Below are positions 38,784-50,059 of a stretch of 64,000 bases of DNA, one piece after another (position 1 is the stretch's first letter; the number at the start of each line of letters is the position of its first letter). The position numbers were made by a program, and so were the translations under genes. Under the pieces are notes generated by a model. The model was not told where the DNA came from. It searched no databases and saw only the letters and a program-made list of their open reading frames with translations. This DNA is from Pholis gunnellus. Taxonomy: Eukaryota; Chordata; Actinopteri; Perciformes; Pholidae. The stretch covers positions 7,482,947 to 7,546,946 of the forward strand of contig OU342811.1 in NCBI GenBank assembly GCA_910591455.2, written 5' to 3'.

Positions 38784-39372
38784 CAGGGCCATGGCAATAA
38801 TCAAAACCACGATTATTCGACTTTGCAAACATCGTGCAATTTAAAGTTATCTGCTGTGCTTTGAGAGCAAGATTAAGTGGCTAGACCTATCAAGTACGTT
38901 GTGTTCTTGTAAACAGTGAAATCATAAACACATTGGTGGTAATGATATGAATAGTGTCGACAAAGCACAGTTAGACAAGAGACGGCGTCATGCCGGACGC
39001 GCCGGGAGCAGTTTTCCCAGGGAGTCCACCACTCCCTGGGAAAACTGGGAAGCGGCGAGGTCCAGGCGAGGGGTGCTGTAAATCTTACTGCCGGAGCCGC
39101 GTGCCACCTTCACGCCAGGCCTTTCCTAACCGGCCTAGAGCCGGTTGTGGCGCACCGCCACGGAGGAAATGCACCCGGCGAGGGCCAGTCAGCGGCTGGG
39201 CTACTGTAAAAGAAAGGGGTGCGTTCGATTTACAGTCCAACACAAGATACAAAAGAGAGCAACATTGTGAAACGGATTGGGGCACAATAATCGTTTCGAT
39301 CATCTTGTTTTCATAATCGCAGGAAGCCAAAATCCTAATTAGGAATAAAATCGGATTAATCGCCATGCCCTA
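38784..39372. mobile_element. Non-autonomous hAT-type DNA transposon (MITE) with decayed 8-bp target duplication
   Basis: The left end reads CAGGGCCATGGC (38784 on) and the right end GCCATGCCCTA (to 39372), an inverted terminal match apart from one base of offset. The flanks are CTGCCAAG (38776-38783) and CTACCAAA (39373-39380), 6 of 8 identical with both differences G/A, fitting an aged 8-bp hAT target-site duplication. Internal sub-terminal sequence is rich in ATTAATCG/AATCGC motifs and contains 'caggaagccaaaatc', familiar from fish hAT MITEs. No transposase frame is present. The middle of the element (38981-39203) is GC-rich and foreign to it; it matches 28S rRNA and is annotated separately. 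Confidence 0.7.
38981..39203 (-). pseudogene. 28S rRNA fragment (D2 expansion segment) inside a hAT element
   Basis: The block is abruptly GC-rich inside an AT-rich transposon. Its reverse complement follows the order of the vertebrate 28S D2 expansion segment as I remember it: GGGTGCATTTCCTCCG, then GGTGCGCCACAACCGGCTC, GGCCGGTTAGGAAAGGCC, GTGAAGGTGGCACGCGGC, TTTACAGC, and finally CCCGGCGCGTCCGGC. Changes such as C-to-T at former CpG sites (CACAACC for CGCGACC) show it is a decaying copy, not functional rDNA. Neither the rest of 28S nor the conserved core flanking D2 is visible, so this is a fragment of roughly 220 bp. The plus-strand frame of 108 codons running through it is spurious. The identification is from memory of fish 28S, without alignment; the exact right boundary is uncertain. 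Confidence 0.75.
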
Positions 39373-40826
39373 CTACCAAACATTCCAGAGGAAACATTCA
39401 ATAAGACGCATGGCATGACTGACAGAACTGAACAACAGGGGTCTCCAGCAGAAGGATCCAGCTGCCAAGTCATTACAAAGATTAGAATTCACAACTACAC
39501 AATTTCCCTTCCTGAATAATAAGACATTCAAAGAAGATGCTCGTCCACCATTCAGCCCTCATTTCCCAAATGTTTAATCCAACTAAGATGAGGAATTAGA
39601 GCTGGAAAATCTCTTTATCCCACCGCTGAGAGTGATATCTATATGGGCTCGTACAGCACCGGGACCAGGGGGACGGAGCCAAGCCATAAACAACCACCTG
39701 GTTGCTAACTCAGTTCACACTCAATTAAATATCAGACTGGAATACTGGAGAAACGGAGTGCTAACACAAGAAAGCAGGAGCAGAGCTGCTATTATTATTC
39801 ACAGATCCATTATTCTCAATGTTCCTTTTATTTCATAATCTATTTGGCGAGCAGCTCGGAATATTTTCAGTTTATGAATTTGGCCCCCCTTGCGCTTTCC
39901 ACAAATGGTTATTGCACAAAATGGCCTTCCCCCGGTGCATGACTGCAACAGGGTTTGCTGCTACTCGCATTTGTTAGGGCCATTCTGCCACTTGTTTGTG
40001 CTTCTGTAATGGGGGAAGAGTCTGGAACACGTTGTATATCAATTAAGCCATCAAAGACGGCGGGCATTTATGGTGACGCCCTTTAACCTCGGGGTGAAAG
40101 ACCAGATCCTTGTTTTTGCATGTCAAAAGAAAGGAGTCCAAACAACTGCTGTTTTTCCCAAACCCTTCCCTGCATGTAGAGAGCACGAACTGTGCCGTCA
40201 CTTTGGTTTCAAATAAACTACAGCGATGAACAAAAGAAAGAAACAAGAGCAAAGTTATTCGCACAACGTCTAATTAGGCTTAGGGAAAAAAAACACCTCC
40301 CGCTTCTGCTCAAATAAGACGTTTTCCAGGAGGCTTTTTAAGTGCAATTTTTGAGACATGTTCCGCCCTCTTGATTGAACAGCTTCAAAAGCTTTTCCAC
40401 CGCGAATCCCAAGGGAACCAGTTAATCCTGATCTTCTCCACAAGCAAAGGGATCATCTCAATGTAAATCAGACAGGGGCTTTTGATCAAAGTATTCAATC
40501 GGCCTCAAAACACGTGACGCCACAAGGAGCCTCGCCGCGAACAAGGTCAACGTCTCGGTGCTTCTCGAGCTCGAAGGAGGTGAAAAAAAAAAACACCCAT
40601 CACAGATGTTAGAAACATATTGGCCCTTAGAAAATACTTTTCAGAGCGGGAGAGTCTGTCGGAGAGAACGAGGATTCCATTGCCATTCAAAGCATGATCT
40701 GACATTTCCTGCCCACACTTGACCCTCTTCCATTCCTTTCTTAAAATAGGGGCACAAGACAGACTTTACTTGCCCAGACGTAAACAAACCAGCAAACTAT
40801 CAACTAAGCCTTAAAGAAAACACAAG

Positions 40827-40898
40827 CCCCCCCCCCCCCCCCCCCGGATAATGGATCACAAAGACGCACACAATCAGGCGTACACACACACACACACA
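40827..40898. repeat. Poly(C) run and (CA)n tract
   Basis: A 19-nt C run lies at 40827-40845 and a short CA array at 40882-40898. Confidence 0.93.
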
Positions 40899-41720
40899 TA
40901 ACGTGCCGTCTCATTGTTGCCATTGTTTTGTTCGCCAATTAAAAGGTTGTCAATACAACCTAAATAATGATCCTCCTCCTGATTAGAGCCAAACACTCGT
41001 TGTAAGCGACTTAAATGTTTAAATAATTAGGCCCACTTGAGGAAGCTTTAATGTCAGGATGATCAATGTCAAATAATCCCTGCGTTTATCAAACCACCAG
41101 TGCTTCCCTCAACACATCATCCTCCGCCCCAAAGCGCGCACACACACACGCACACAAGCTCCATCCCTCTGCTAAAATCTATAAAGTATTCAGGACAATT
41201 TATCAAAGTAGGACAGGAGATCGAGGACAAATGTCAACACATCCTGAATCACTCTTCCGGACTGAGTCACTCAGAAAATATCATTTAATGCCCAGGAAGA
41301 TATGACGGATTTCCACCTAATGGATCCTTGAAATTGTTTTAATAATTTACAAGATTCAACTAACACACAGGAGCTGCGGATTAGCAGGCCGCTGGTTTCA
41401 ATTATCGCCCAGGAGCACTTTACAATGAGACAATGGGAAAACTTCTGGCCTCCACGGTTTTTTGCGCACACCGCCATCTGCCTGCAGCCCGGGTAACTGC
41501 GTTATTGTGCAGCCAAATAAGTATTCCGCAGCCGTTTCGATGGGGATTTCATTTTAAGATTGAGAAGAAAAAAAAAAAAAAAACACTTTCCAATTTTCTT
41601 TCACTCATTTGCACATCTTGCTGCAAAAATAGAATCACACGCACAAACCGCGCCATCATATCGATCCACCCATTCATGCATCAACCAAGTGTGTCACTGC
41701 AAAACCCACCACGCCGCACG

Positions 41721-41745
41721 GCACGTACACACATACGCGCGCGCG

Positions 41746-41785
<40 letters not shown>

Positions 41786-41788
41786 CAC
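41721..41788. repeat. Alternating purine-pyrimidine tract in intron 1
   Basis: ACGTACACACATACG, then (CG)n, then a (CA)n array, starting about 65 bp inside the intron downstream of the signal-peptide exon donor. It is interrupted only by CTCTCTC at 41747-41752. Confidence 0.93.
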
Positions 41789-41852
41789 TGAGGAGCAGGG
41801 AGGTGATGACAAAATAAGGTGCGTCGTGTCTCAGATGAAGTCTGTGGCTTAC

Positions 41853-41904
41853 CTTGGACGTGCAGCGCTACTAGGAGTATCCATATCCCCGCACACATCG
41901 CCAT
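41853..41904 (-). CDS. First coding exon of an unidentified secreted or membrane protein (signal peptide)
   Basis: Read on the minus strand, the ATG at 41904 lies in a near-ideal Kozak context (GGCGCCATGG, with G at -3 and +4). It opens a 17-codon frame, MAMCAGIWILLVALHVQ, plus one base of an 18th codon (Gly if unspliced). The frame stops at CCAAG|GTAAGC, a full match to the vertebrate splice donor, so the exon carries 52 coding nt and the intron is phase 1. Translation past the donor runs straight into a (CA)n tract, which confirms that the downstream sequence is intronic. The peptide is short, hydrophobic (GIWILLVALHV) and has small or polar residues at the end, as expected for a signal peptide cleaved near the junction. 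A separate signal-peptide exon with a phase-1 boundary is typical of Ig-superfamily adhesion molecules, receptors with EGF or LDLa modules, and activin-type receptors. I do not recognise this peptide, so no symbol is given. Exon 2 was not found at lower coordinates. Inference: type I membrane or secreted protein. Confidence 0.7.
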
Positions 41905-43080
41905 GGCGCCTCCTCAAACTATCCGGATCTCGTCTGATAACCTGAGAGTGGATGAACGGAGAGGAGGGGAGGGAGGGGGGGGCTCACTCGAGACGACAAA
42001 GACCGAGCATGCAACTTCTGCAAAATCCCACTTCGGAAATCCCGAGCTAGTCTTCCTCCCTCGCTGCGCAGTTTAGGAGACTTTCGCAAAACTAGAGGAT
42101 CGGTGTTGCGCTCCTCCGTGCCAAAGCATCAATGTTTACGCCTGCGGCGATTCCTTTAGCTGGCGGAGAGTTTGCACGAAGTAGAACCTGGGGTTTAAAA
42201 AAAAAAAAAAGAGATCCAAGCGGCTGTATATTTGCAGTTTCGGTGATGGGAGTTTTTCTTGTTAGGTATACAGCAGGCGAGGAGAGACGGAGAGTTGTGT
42301 TCGTATCAAAGCAGCGCTTCTAGTTGAACCATCTAGCCGTTGTCGCTCCCTCCATCCACCGCAGCGGCTGCAGGACTCGCTCCCTCCTTTCCAGCGTTGT
42401 GGATCAGAGGTAAAGTGGGCGGGAGGTCTTCGATCGATGCTGCGCTGTGGAAGTTGCCAACACTTGCGGAGTTCCTCCGGAAAGAAATGTCACCTTTTCG
42501 CACACAAATTTGACACAGCACCTAACAGATACAATCTGCTGGCACCGTCCCTGTTTTAGTTCCTTAAGTTCCCGATGCTCCCGGTCCGCAGCCCACGGCC
42601 AGCCGGAGAGATCAGCACACCAGGCCGGTGAAGTTGTTGTAACTCTGGAAATGGTGGGATGCGTAACCCCCCCTTTCCTCCTTATTTTCTCTTTTTTTTG
42701 TGTGGATGAAATACAGTGTAGCGTTGTCCAGCTATGCACACCGCCCCGCTGATCTGCCACTACAGTGTGCTGCTGGATACCGCTGACGCTTTGGAAGAGA
42801 TCGGGATCGGGTGACGTTGTGCAAATGGGAGGAGCCTGGATTGTCCTGCAAAATGCATCGCCTGGAAAACACACACACACACACACTCGCGCGCGCGCGC
42901 GCGCGCACTCACAGCAGCCTGGTGGTGGCCACCTAGGAAGTGCAGCGACTCTCAAACTTTTCCTGCGCGTTCAGGGTCTCTGACGTGACTCGTTTAGAGC
43001 AGAAGGTGATACAGTTGTGCGCAAAGCAATACATATATTATTTCATGAGGATGGAGAGAGATCCATCGAAGAGACGTCGT
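41905..43080 (-). promoter_or_regulatory. CpG-rich 5' UTR and promoter region of the minus-strand gene
   Basis: This stretch is immediately upstream of the minus-strand start codon. It is much richer in CpG than the AT-rich DNA on either side, for example around 42045-42130, 42305-42460 and 42580-42630. This is the usual setting for a vertebrate CpG-island promoter. Simple tracts inside it are an A run at 42200-42213, (AC)n at 42869-42886 and (CG)n at 42888-42906. No convincing TATA box at a fixed distance from the ATG is visible, and the transcription start cannot be placed by eye. An extra 5' non-coding exon further right is possible. The open frames here, including one of 183 codons, are low-complexity by-products of base composition. 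Confidence 0.5.
42869..42906. repeat. (AC)n/(CG)n Z-DNA-type tract
   Basis: Nine AC units run directly into a run of alternating CG dinucleotides (42888-42906), the sequence class most prone to Z-DNA. It lies about 970 bp upstream of the start codon in the CpG-rich promoter region. Confidence 0.93.
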
Positions 43081-43219
43081 GTGGATGTGGGAAGAGGACA
43101 TTAATGCAGCGCGTGCAGTCATGCCGAAGTGAAATGATGCATTGTGAAATAGACTACCGCTGATATGTTGAAATCCCACAGCCACCGAAACCTTTGAGAC
43201 GGAAGGGGAATGAAACAAA

Positions 43220-43220
<1 letters not shown>

Positions 43221-43253
<33 letters not shown>

Positions 43254-43279
43254 ACCCACACACACACACACACACACAT
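43221..43279. repeat. Poly(C) run of 33 nt followed by (CA)n
   Basis: This is the longest homopolymer in the window (43221-43253), fused to a CA array up to 43279. On the minus strand it is GT repeat then poly(G). Confidence 0.96.
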
Positions 43280-44744
43280 TTTACATGATATGTTGAGGAG
43301 CTGCATTAACCCCACTGTGAGTTGATATTCTACATGTTTGTTCAATTACATCCGCACAACCCATTTTCACCCAAATAGAAAATGAAATAAATCAAATTAA
43401 ACAAGAATGAAATGGAACTATGATACATACATGTTGAGCACCACCGTGCAGGCAGCAAACCCCCGAAATAAACATACATTTTTTTTATTATTCCAGCAAT
43501 AAATGAGTTTAATAAGTGAGAAAGTGTCAATGACCCTTGTGGCACCCCAAAACCTCACGTGAACCACAAGTCTAACAAACATGTCAGGGTGGGGCCGTGA
43601 AAGCTGAAATATGACCCATGTGGTTTTATGGTGAGGTAACGTTTCGGCGATTTAAAACTAGGGGAAGCAACACTGGATGATGATCTTAGATGGGAAACAT
43701 TTTCCTTATATCTTTAATTATATATGTATGTGCATGGGAGGTGGTGGAACTGACAAACAGTACCCAGCCCCCCTTTTCCTTCCTTCCTTCCTTTCCTCTT
43801 TCCTCCTCACCCCTGAGCCAGTCCATCCTGTGTCTCCAGAAGCGACCAAACCGGATCAGGTCTGTGAAGGTACGGCCTGTAAATGTACGGGAGGGTGAAT
43901 GTGATAACACTTCCCTCTTGTGGACAGTATTCTTCTGATCATTGAAACAGACCAAGTCCATCATGCTTAATAACGCAGAGTCGATTGTGCATTTTGGAGT
44001 CTGCAGACTCACAAGTGGTCAAAATCCCGTCCATGGTCACGATTCACTATCAGTGCCACAGAATTATCTGCTGAACAACAAGAGAAATTACCTGGCATGA
44101 CAAAACAGCACTGGGACAATTGGGTATTAGGGTCAGTGTCACGTTTCGGGGCACGGCAACATAAATCATGCTGGATAAAGTGGAAACGCATGCGTCACAC
44201 AGTATCCTTTCTATGTGAAGGCTGTGCAGTTAATCAACATGCCTACAATCCTGTTAAACGCAGTGAAAAACAGACTAGTGCGTCCGTACTGGGAGCATAC
44301 AGATAAACTCCGTAGGACTTGACATTTCGTCTTGTGAAATACAAAGCTGCAAAGGGAATACAAAGCGGCTGCCGCTTGAAATTCTGGATGCTTCCTCCAA
44401 AGTAGTGTTTTTTAGCAAAATGGAATCATTTAAACTGAATGCATTGCAGCTGAAATGTTTTACTGTCTATTGACTAGGGACACGAGGAAGGAGGGAATCC
44501 ATGGGTGTGATATCACGCAAGATTGCAGGGGTTATTTCCAGGGTTGAATACAGTATGAATTAACAATGTCAATTTTACACCACATTGTCCCATTCAGAAG
44601 ATAATCACTTTACTTCATAAACCTTGAAATGTCAGTGCAACAGCAGCAGCAGCAGCCTGGAGGTATATGCGATGGGTAGCAGGCTAAATAGATAAGATAG
44701 ACAGGAGGAAGGGAACACAACATCCTTTCCTTCAAAGACGTCTA

Positions 44745-44865
44745 CCTTGAATGTGTCCTTGAGCAAGGCACTTCACCGGTAGCTGCTTCAGTGGCAGGAG
44801 CTCACTGGTCAGCAGTGGTTTCACACATCAAGAGAGTGAGTCGAAATCTCCCGACAAAAGAAGCC
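44745..44865 (+). repeat. L2/SINE-like fragment with the 'ccttgagcaaggcactt' word
   Basis: The string 'gtgtccttgagcaaggcact' followed by 'tcaccggtagctgcttcagtgg' resembles the core of a widespread fish L2/SINE tail ('ccttgagcaaggcacttaacc'). Only about 100 bp are recognisable and no poly(A) or tandem tail is clear. Confidence 0.5.
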
Positions 44866-45360
44866 TCCATGGTCGGCCGAAATTCCCGTGACACATAATG
44901 GCGACAAAACTCTGGGTTTGCCCCTTGCCTTGGTGCATTAACTCCGATGCCCCCTTCATTGATCGGTCAAGGTTATGATTGATTTACAGGCGAGCTGATG
45001 AAATCTGATTCACTCCTTCTGAACTACAGCTTTTGCCAAGAGCTCGGGGCTGGGTCTCTGCCAATGTGGAGATTTAGGGAACTGTTGCATGTGAAAAAGA
45101 AGCGATGGCTAAATTAAAGGGGAGGCTCAAGAAAGGTACCAGATGAAGGGGTTTTTGGATGAATTCGTCAATGTCAAATAAACGGTGATGATGCTTTTCA
45201 CTGCAGGGGGAATTGACGATGGAGTATTTTGCTGATGACAGTATTACTAATGTATTCATTTAAAGCTACGAGGAATTTTCTTTTTGTGATGATTTTAGCG
45301 GTCTCTGTGGACAATAGCGCTAGTGTCTCCAAGCACCAGAATCCCTTTAGAAAACCTCTC

Positions 45361-45605
45361 ATTTTACTGCAGCAGGGTCTGACAGTCCGCCCCGCGCAGT
45401 CCTGGTTCCCCCGTGCCTCCCTTCCCTCCGGCGGGCCCAGCAATACGACCTCGGCCTCCCAACAGCGTGTTGTCGGTGTTGGCTCCCGGCGGGGACCAGC
45501 GAAGCAGTGAGGCAAAGCTCTGCTCCGCGCCGGAGGAGGAGACGCTGCTGCACGGCACAGAGCTCCCCACCTTTTGCCGGTGCTCTGGAGGCGCTGGAAT
45601 CTGAG
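45361..45605. other. CpG-rich block upstream of the minus-strand gene
   Basis: This 245-bp block is rich in CpG and GC (for example around 45388-45440 and 45525-45560) compared with the AT-rich DNA on both sides. It lies about 3.5 kb upstream of the signal-peptide exon. Overlapping frames in several phases, including a 166-codon minus frame at 45198-45698, reflect low stop density in GC-rich DNA and resemble no known protein. It could be an upstream 5' exon or alternative promoter. Confidence 0.3.
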
Positions 45606-48159
45606 CTGAATGAGTTTATTTTGAACATGTGTGCCAAAAACCATTTTGTCTGATATCACAGGGAATCCGACCCAATGACGGACACTGCGAATAGCCATAT
45701 AGAAATAGTCTATATCCTCGTTGAGGTCTCGTTTGCTAATTTATGTCAAATAGAGGCGTCGGTATTACATTGAGACTGTTTCAAAACTAGTTAAACGTTC
45801 CTCACAGTAACTTAAGATATGTAGACGTATTCAACTGTCACTTGAATTTGAGGTTCCACAACAAATACAGTAATAGACTACATGTTGTAGACTTCCAACA
45901 TTATATTACCTGTGAAAATGATTACATTTATCATGTGATATTTCATTATATTTATTATATGATCAGATTTGGGAACTTTGTAATCTTATTTCATTATTTT
46001 TGATTTCTTCTTATTTAAAAAAAGATCTCAAAGCTGATTTACGGCTTCCTGTTCAGCACGTCGGGGAAACATTGATACCTAATTCGTTCCAACCCCATAA
46101 AACTCAAAATGGCACATTTTCTAAAGAAAAGCCATGAAATACAGCCCAATTGAATTGCGTGATGTCATATATCAACAACTGTGACATCGGGCGTGAGTTT
46201 AATCTGCTTCAGCCCCACATTCTGTCATCACCTCTGTCAGTGATGCAAACACTGATTCATAAAACACGGCGTGTAGCATCGGTGACCTGAAGTAAGCTGT
46301 CACAAACTTGCAATTGTGAGCTCGGAAATGATGGCAGAAGTTTGGCAAAGTGCTGATGTGCGAGACACGATCCAGGTTTTCTCGCTGTCCAGAATAGCAT
46401 GAAATCTGCATTGGGCCCGACCCAAGTCTGCCTCCCTGGAGAGCAGACAACGCTTTTGATCCAAAAGTGTTAGTTTCCCTGGCCTGAAAAAACATGTGCT
46501 AGAGAAAAACCATGTGTTCTGAACAAAGACAGATCTGCAATGTAAAATGTGATCTCTCACATTCTTACATTACATCTTGTATGTTACCAAACCTCGTAAT
46601 ATAAACAACTGTAAACAACAAACACTGCTGTTAAGTGATTCGCCCCAGCATTTAATAGCGTGCTATAATTCTATCGTAGCAAACAAATGAATGACTATTT
46701 GAAATACTCGATACAGTGGACAGTAATTGTTTCACCTCAGACTTCGATCCTGTGGAAGCAGAAACTTGAATTACAGAGTGATTATTTTAGCCGTCGATGA
46801 AAAGGAACACAGATAATTACAGCTAATTTGTAGACATAATTTCTGCAGGACTACGCTGGGCACACCATAAAGATCTTTGGTGACATGTTCACGTTCCCCA
46901 AAAACACACAAACGCAGCTTTGAGGAGGAAAAAAAAGCACCGTTTGATGCAGCTAATCTCCATCAGAGCGAACCAGGGAGGCCTTATCAACCTTTTACAG
47001 TGTTTCTATTGATAGAGGGACAGAAATTGTCTCTCCGGCATTAGCAGCATGTGCTCCAAGAAATCACTGGAAGAAGAAAAGAGGAAGTCGCAGAGAGTTT
47101 AATTCTCCCAGTAGGTTCTGAGAAAAGCCGAGAGAAGAGGGAAGACAGGTCACCCGAACTCCTCTCACCTCTGGTGCCTCGGTGTCGGACAAATTGAAGG
47201 GAAAATACCTCGGTGGCCAAACATGAATTGTTGATGAGGTTTCTCACAGTGGACAACGACGTGGTACTCTCACATTTGACACCTGAAATTCAGTGGGACA
47301 CATAATGCAAATGTCCAATATATTATATCTGTAGCATATTTGATGGAACCCTTTGAACTGTTCTATGTAGGATAAATAATGCTGTAATAAAGTGAAATAC
47401 ATTTCACCTTTAACGTGTGTTGGAGTTTGTTAGCATTTAAGAGTGGAGCTGGTGTTTAACATCTTAATAGGGCATCAGTGGTCTCCCACATGAATCCTTG
47501 ACATTTTAGTGAACAAATACTTACACACGTACTGAACTACTGTTTCTGTCTAAAGTCCCTCTAAGGAAGCCGGAATCTACTGAATGCACTGCATTAGCCT
47601 GTAGTTTTCAAACAAATCAGAGATCTAATACTAATGCACCAACGCAAACTTTAGAACTGATCATTTTACTGTATTTAGGTCTTTAACAGCAGCGATTACT
47701 CACAGCATTTCACAGTTACTGATAATCAAAAGATTTCACTGAATCATGGGGTTAAATCTGACATGTGCACAGATATGTTTTATGGGTAAGACAAGGATCC
47801 AAATAGGTGCTTAATAATGAGAAAGAAACCTGGATAATACTAGATCATTTTTCATGAGAATGGAAACAGATTTTGTAATAAAAAGAAAATACCTCCTAAT
47901 CATAACAAAAGACCTTGTTACGGCAAGAAAGCCGGGTGATTTCTCTCTGTCAAGCCAAATGCAACATGCCTCTATAGCTCAGTTCTGTTTTTATTATTTA
48001 TTTTTTAAAACAAAAGCGATGGCTAGGCAAGGAAATACAGGTGACGCTCTGTAGCCTGCAGCATTTCAAACTGTGTGTACGGAGCAGGTATTCAGCCTTT
48101 AATGTATGAGTCTTGTTTGTGTTTCACTTACAAGACAAGGAGGCATGATTTGCTTGTGC

Positions 48160-48240
48160 ACGTGTGTGTGTGTGTGTGCGCGTGTGTGAGTGTGTGAGTG
48201 TGTGAGTGTGTGAGTGTGTGTGTTTGTGTGGCTAACGTGT
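48160..48240. repeat. Compound (GT)n/(GTGTGTGA)n microsatellite
   Basis: A GT array interrupted by GCGC and then an 8-bp motif GTGTGTGA repeated about four times. Confidence 0.93.
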
Positions 48241-50026
48241 GTATGTGAATGTGAGAGACAGACGTTTGGATAATTCTTTCCCTCAGGGAACATTTAGGAA
48301 AATGCCAGTTCCCAACTGAAAGAGGAAATCAATCTCTAATAAAGTAGCCAAAGTCACATCCTGTTACTCACCTTCTTCAGTGGACAAGTTAACCAGGGAG
48401 CTGGTAAATGAGTGAATAACAACTCACGGTATACTGCCACAGTTGTATCTGCAGGGACACAAGTGACCTCTGTCTGCCGCTAATAAGTGAACATTATGTG
48501 CTAGTAAACACATTTCAAACACACAAGCTATTGTGGCAGAATGCTGAGTTGACAGAAAGTAGCCTATATCTTGACATATGTCCCACTAATAAAGTTGGGA
48601 TTAAAATGGTTATTTTGAGTTTCTGAATGAATAGGTTCATCGTTAGTATTCAAAACCTAACTGATTTCAACGGCTGTTCTACAGAATCCGCCTTGTCCGA
48701 TTGTTCACGTTCACCCGTATTTAAAGCCACACTAACGCGTCGATTTCTGCGGCTCCAGTTGAAACTGTGCAGAAGTGTCTGCGGTTGCAATCTTTGCAAG
48801 CTTTGGATCGAGCAGCTACATCTCAGCACGGAGGCTCTTTTGCAGCTGCAGCAGGATGAAGATCTCCGCTCTGAGGATAATGAGATGGATCACATGCATG
48901 GCAGCACTTGTTAAGTTACACGGTTATAACTATCTATCAAGTGGCTGGTTTTTTTAAAACTGGCCACTGCAGTGTCCGAGAGCCGTGCCCGTAGGCTGTC
49001 TCCACTTTGACTGGCTGCCTCGTTAGAATGTGGATGCATCCCGCTCTCACTCAGGAGCAACAAGACTCTGAAAAAGAAATGATTATTCTGAGGGTGCTAT
49101 CAGCCGTCCTTAAAACACTCACGGCTCCATAATCACAGTACCTTTCCTGATGGCAATGAGCCACATTTATTTCACACATCAGTGCTAAAAATAGACGAGG
49201 CTTAGCATTCGTTCTGACGCTGTGCAAGGTTACTGTCACTGCTGTCCACGTGTGCCAGCCGGGGTTGATTCGCTTTCAATCCAATCAATTCAAATTGTAA
49301 ATAGAAACTGTCTCATTTGCTAATGGTCGAGTATTCCTTCCGATATCGCCCGGTTTCGGTGTGACAACCTTTTCATGCCAAAAGCTTTTCACCGTTTTGA
49401 ATTTTTGAAGAATATCCACTTTGTGGAATTGATTGCTGAATGGAGAACGAATTGAATCCAGCTTTTGTTGCCGGCGCTCAAAAGCCCCGGTTGAGCTTCA
49501 CAAATTTGCGGAGAATGTTCCAGGCCTGTCCTGTCTGATAAAACGCCTATTATAATTGACATCCTTCCTGGTCCCATACAACAAGGATTTAGCACGCTGG
49601 GGAAAACAACCCCCCCCCCCCCAGTGGTTCCTTGTAGAAAATAAAGATCCTCCGTTACCTCGGCTTCGGGTCACCACAGGGGTATTCAAGGATCATTTTT
49701 AAAACAATCTTCGCCCACAAACCACACCTCTGGACCTCTGAAACTCACAGAATGTTGTCAACATATAGACTGCATCAGCAATTCCACAAAGAAATACCGC
49801 GAGAAAAAAATAATCTGCTTGTGTCAGAATACGAGGAGGACACCTGAAGGTGACACAGCTGCTCCGCCACTGCCTTCCTATCAGAGTCTAATCCCTCCAG
49901 TTGGGATGCTTAATGACTCAGCATTAAGCTAACCAAATTGCTTGTTTCTAATTATGTTGTCTATCATCCGCTGTGTCACCTACGATGGGATAGTCAAAGC
50001 CACCTCATTGTTTCCAGAACACTGCA

Positions 50027-50053
<27 letters not shown>
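50027..50053 (+). repeat. Poly(C) run, 27 nt
   Basis: An uninterrupted C homopolymer. A shorter C run occurs near 49611-49622. Confidence 0.95.

Positions 50054-50059
<6 letters not shown>

Larger units (their letters stand above)
39373..41852. other. Proximal intron 1 of the minus-strand gene
   Basis: By position relative to the splice donor at 41852 this is intron. It contains the poly(C) at 40827, CA tracts and an A run at 41569-41583. CpG content rises from about 41450 towards the exon. Confidence 0.6.

Noticed and set aside
38990..39316. 108-codon plus-strand frame
   Set aside because: Antisense to the 28S rRNA fragment inside a hAT element; not a gene.
42404..42955. 183-codon minus-strand frame upstream of the first exon
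   Set aside because: It begins inside or near simple repeats (Ala-Arg and Val-Cys runs from (CG)n and (CA)n) and lies in the presumed CpG promoter; best explained by base composition.
45198..45698. 166-codon minus-strand frame
   Set aside because: Spans a CpG-rich block where stops are rare; several frames are open at once and none resembles a known protein.
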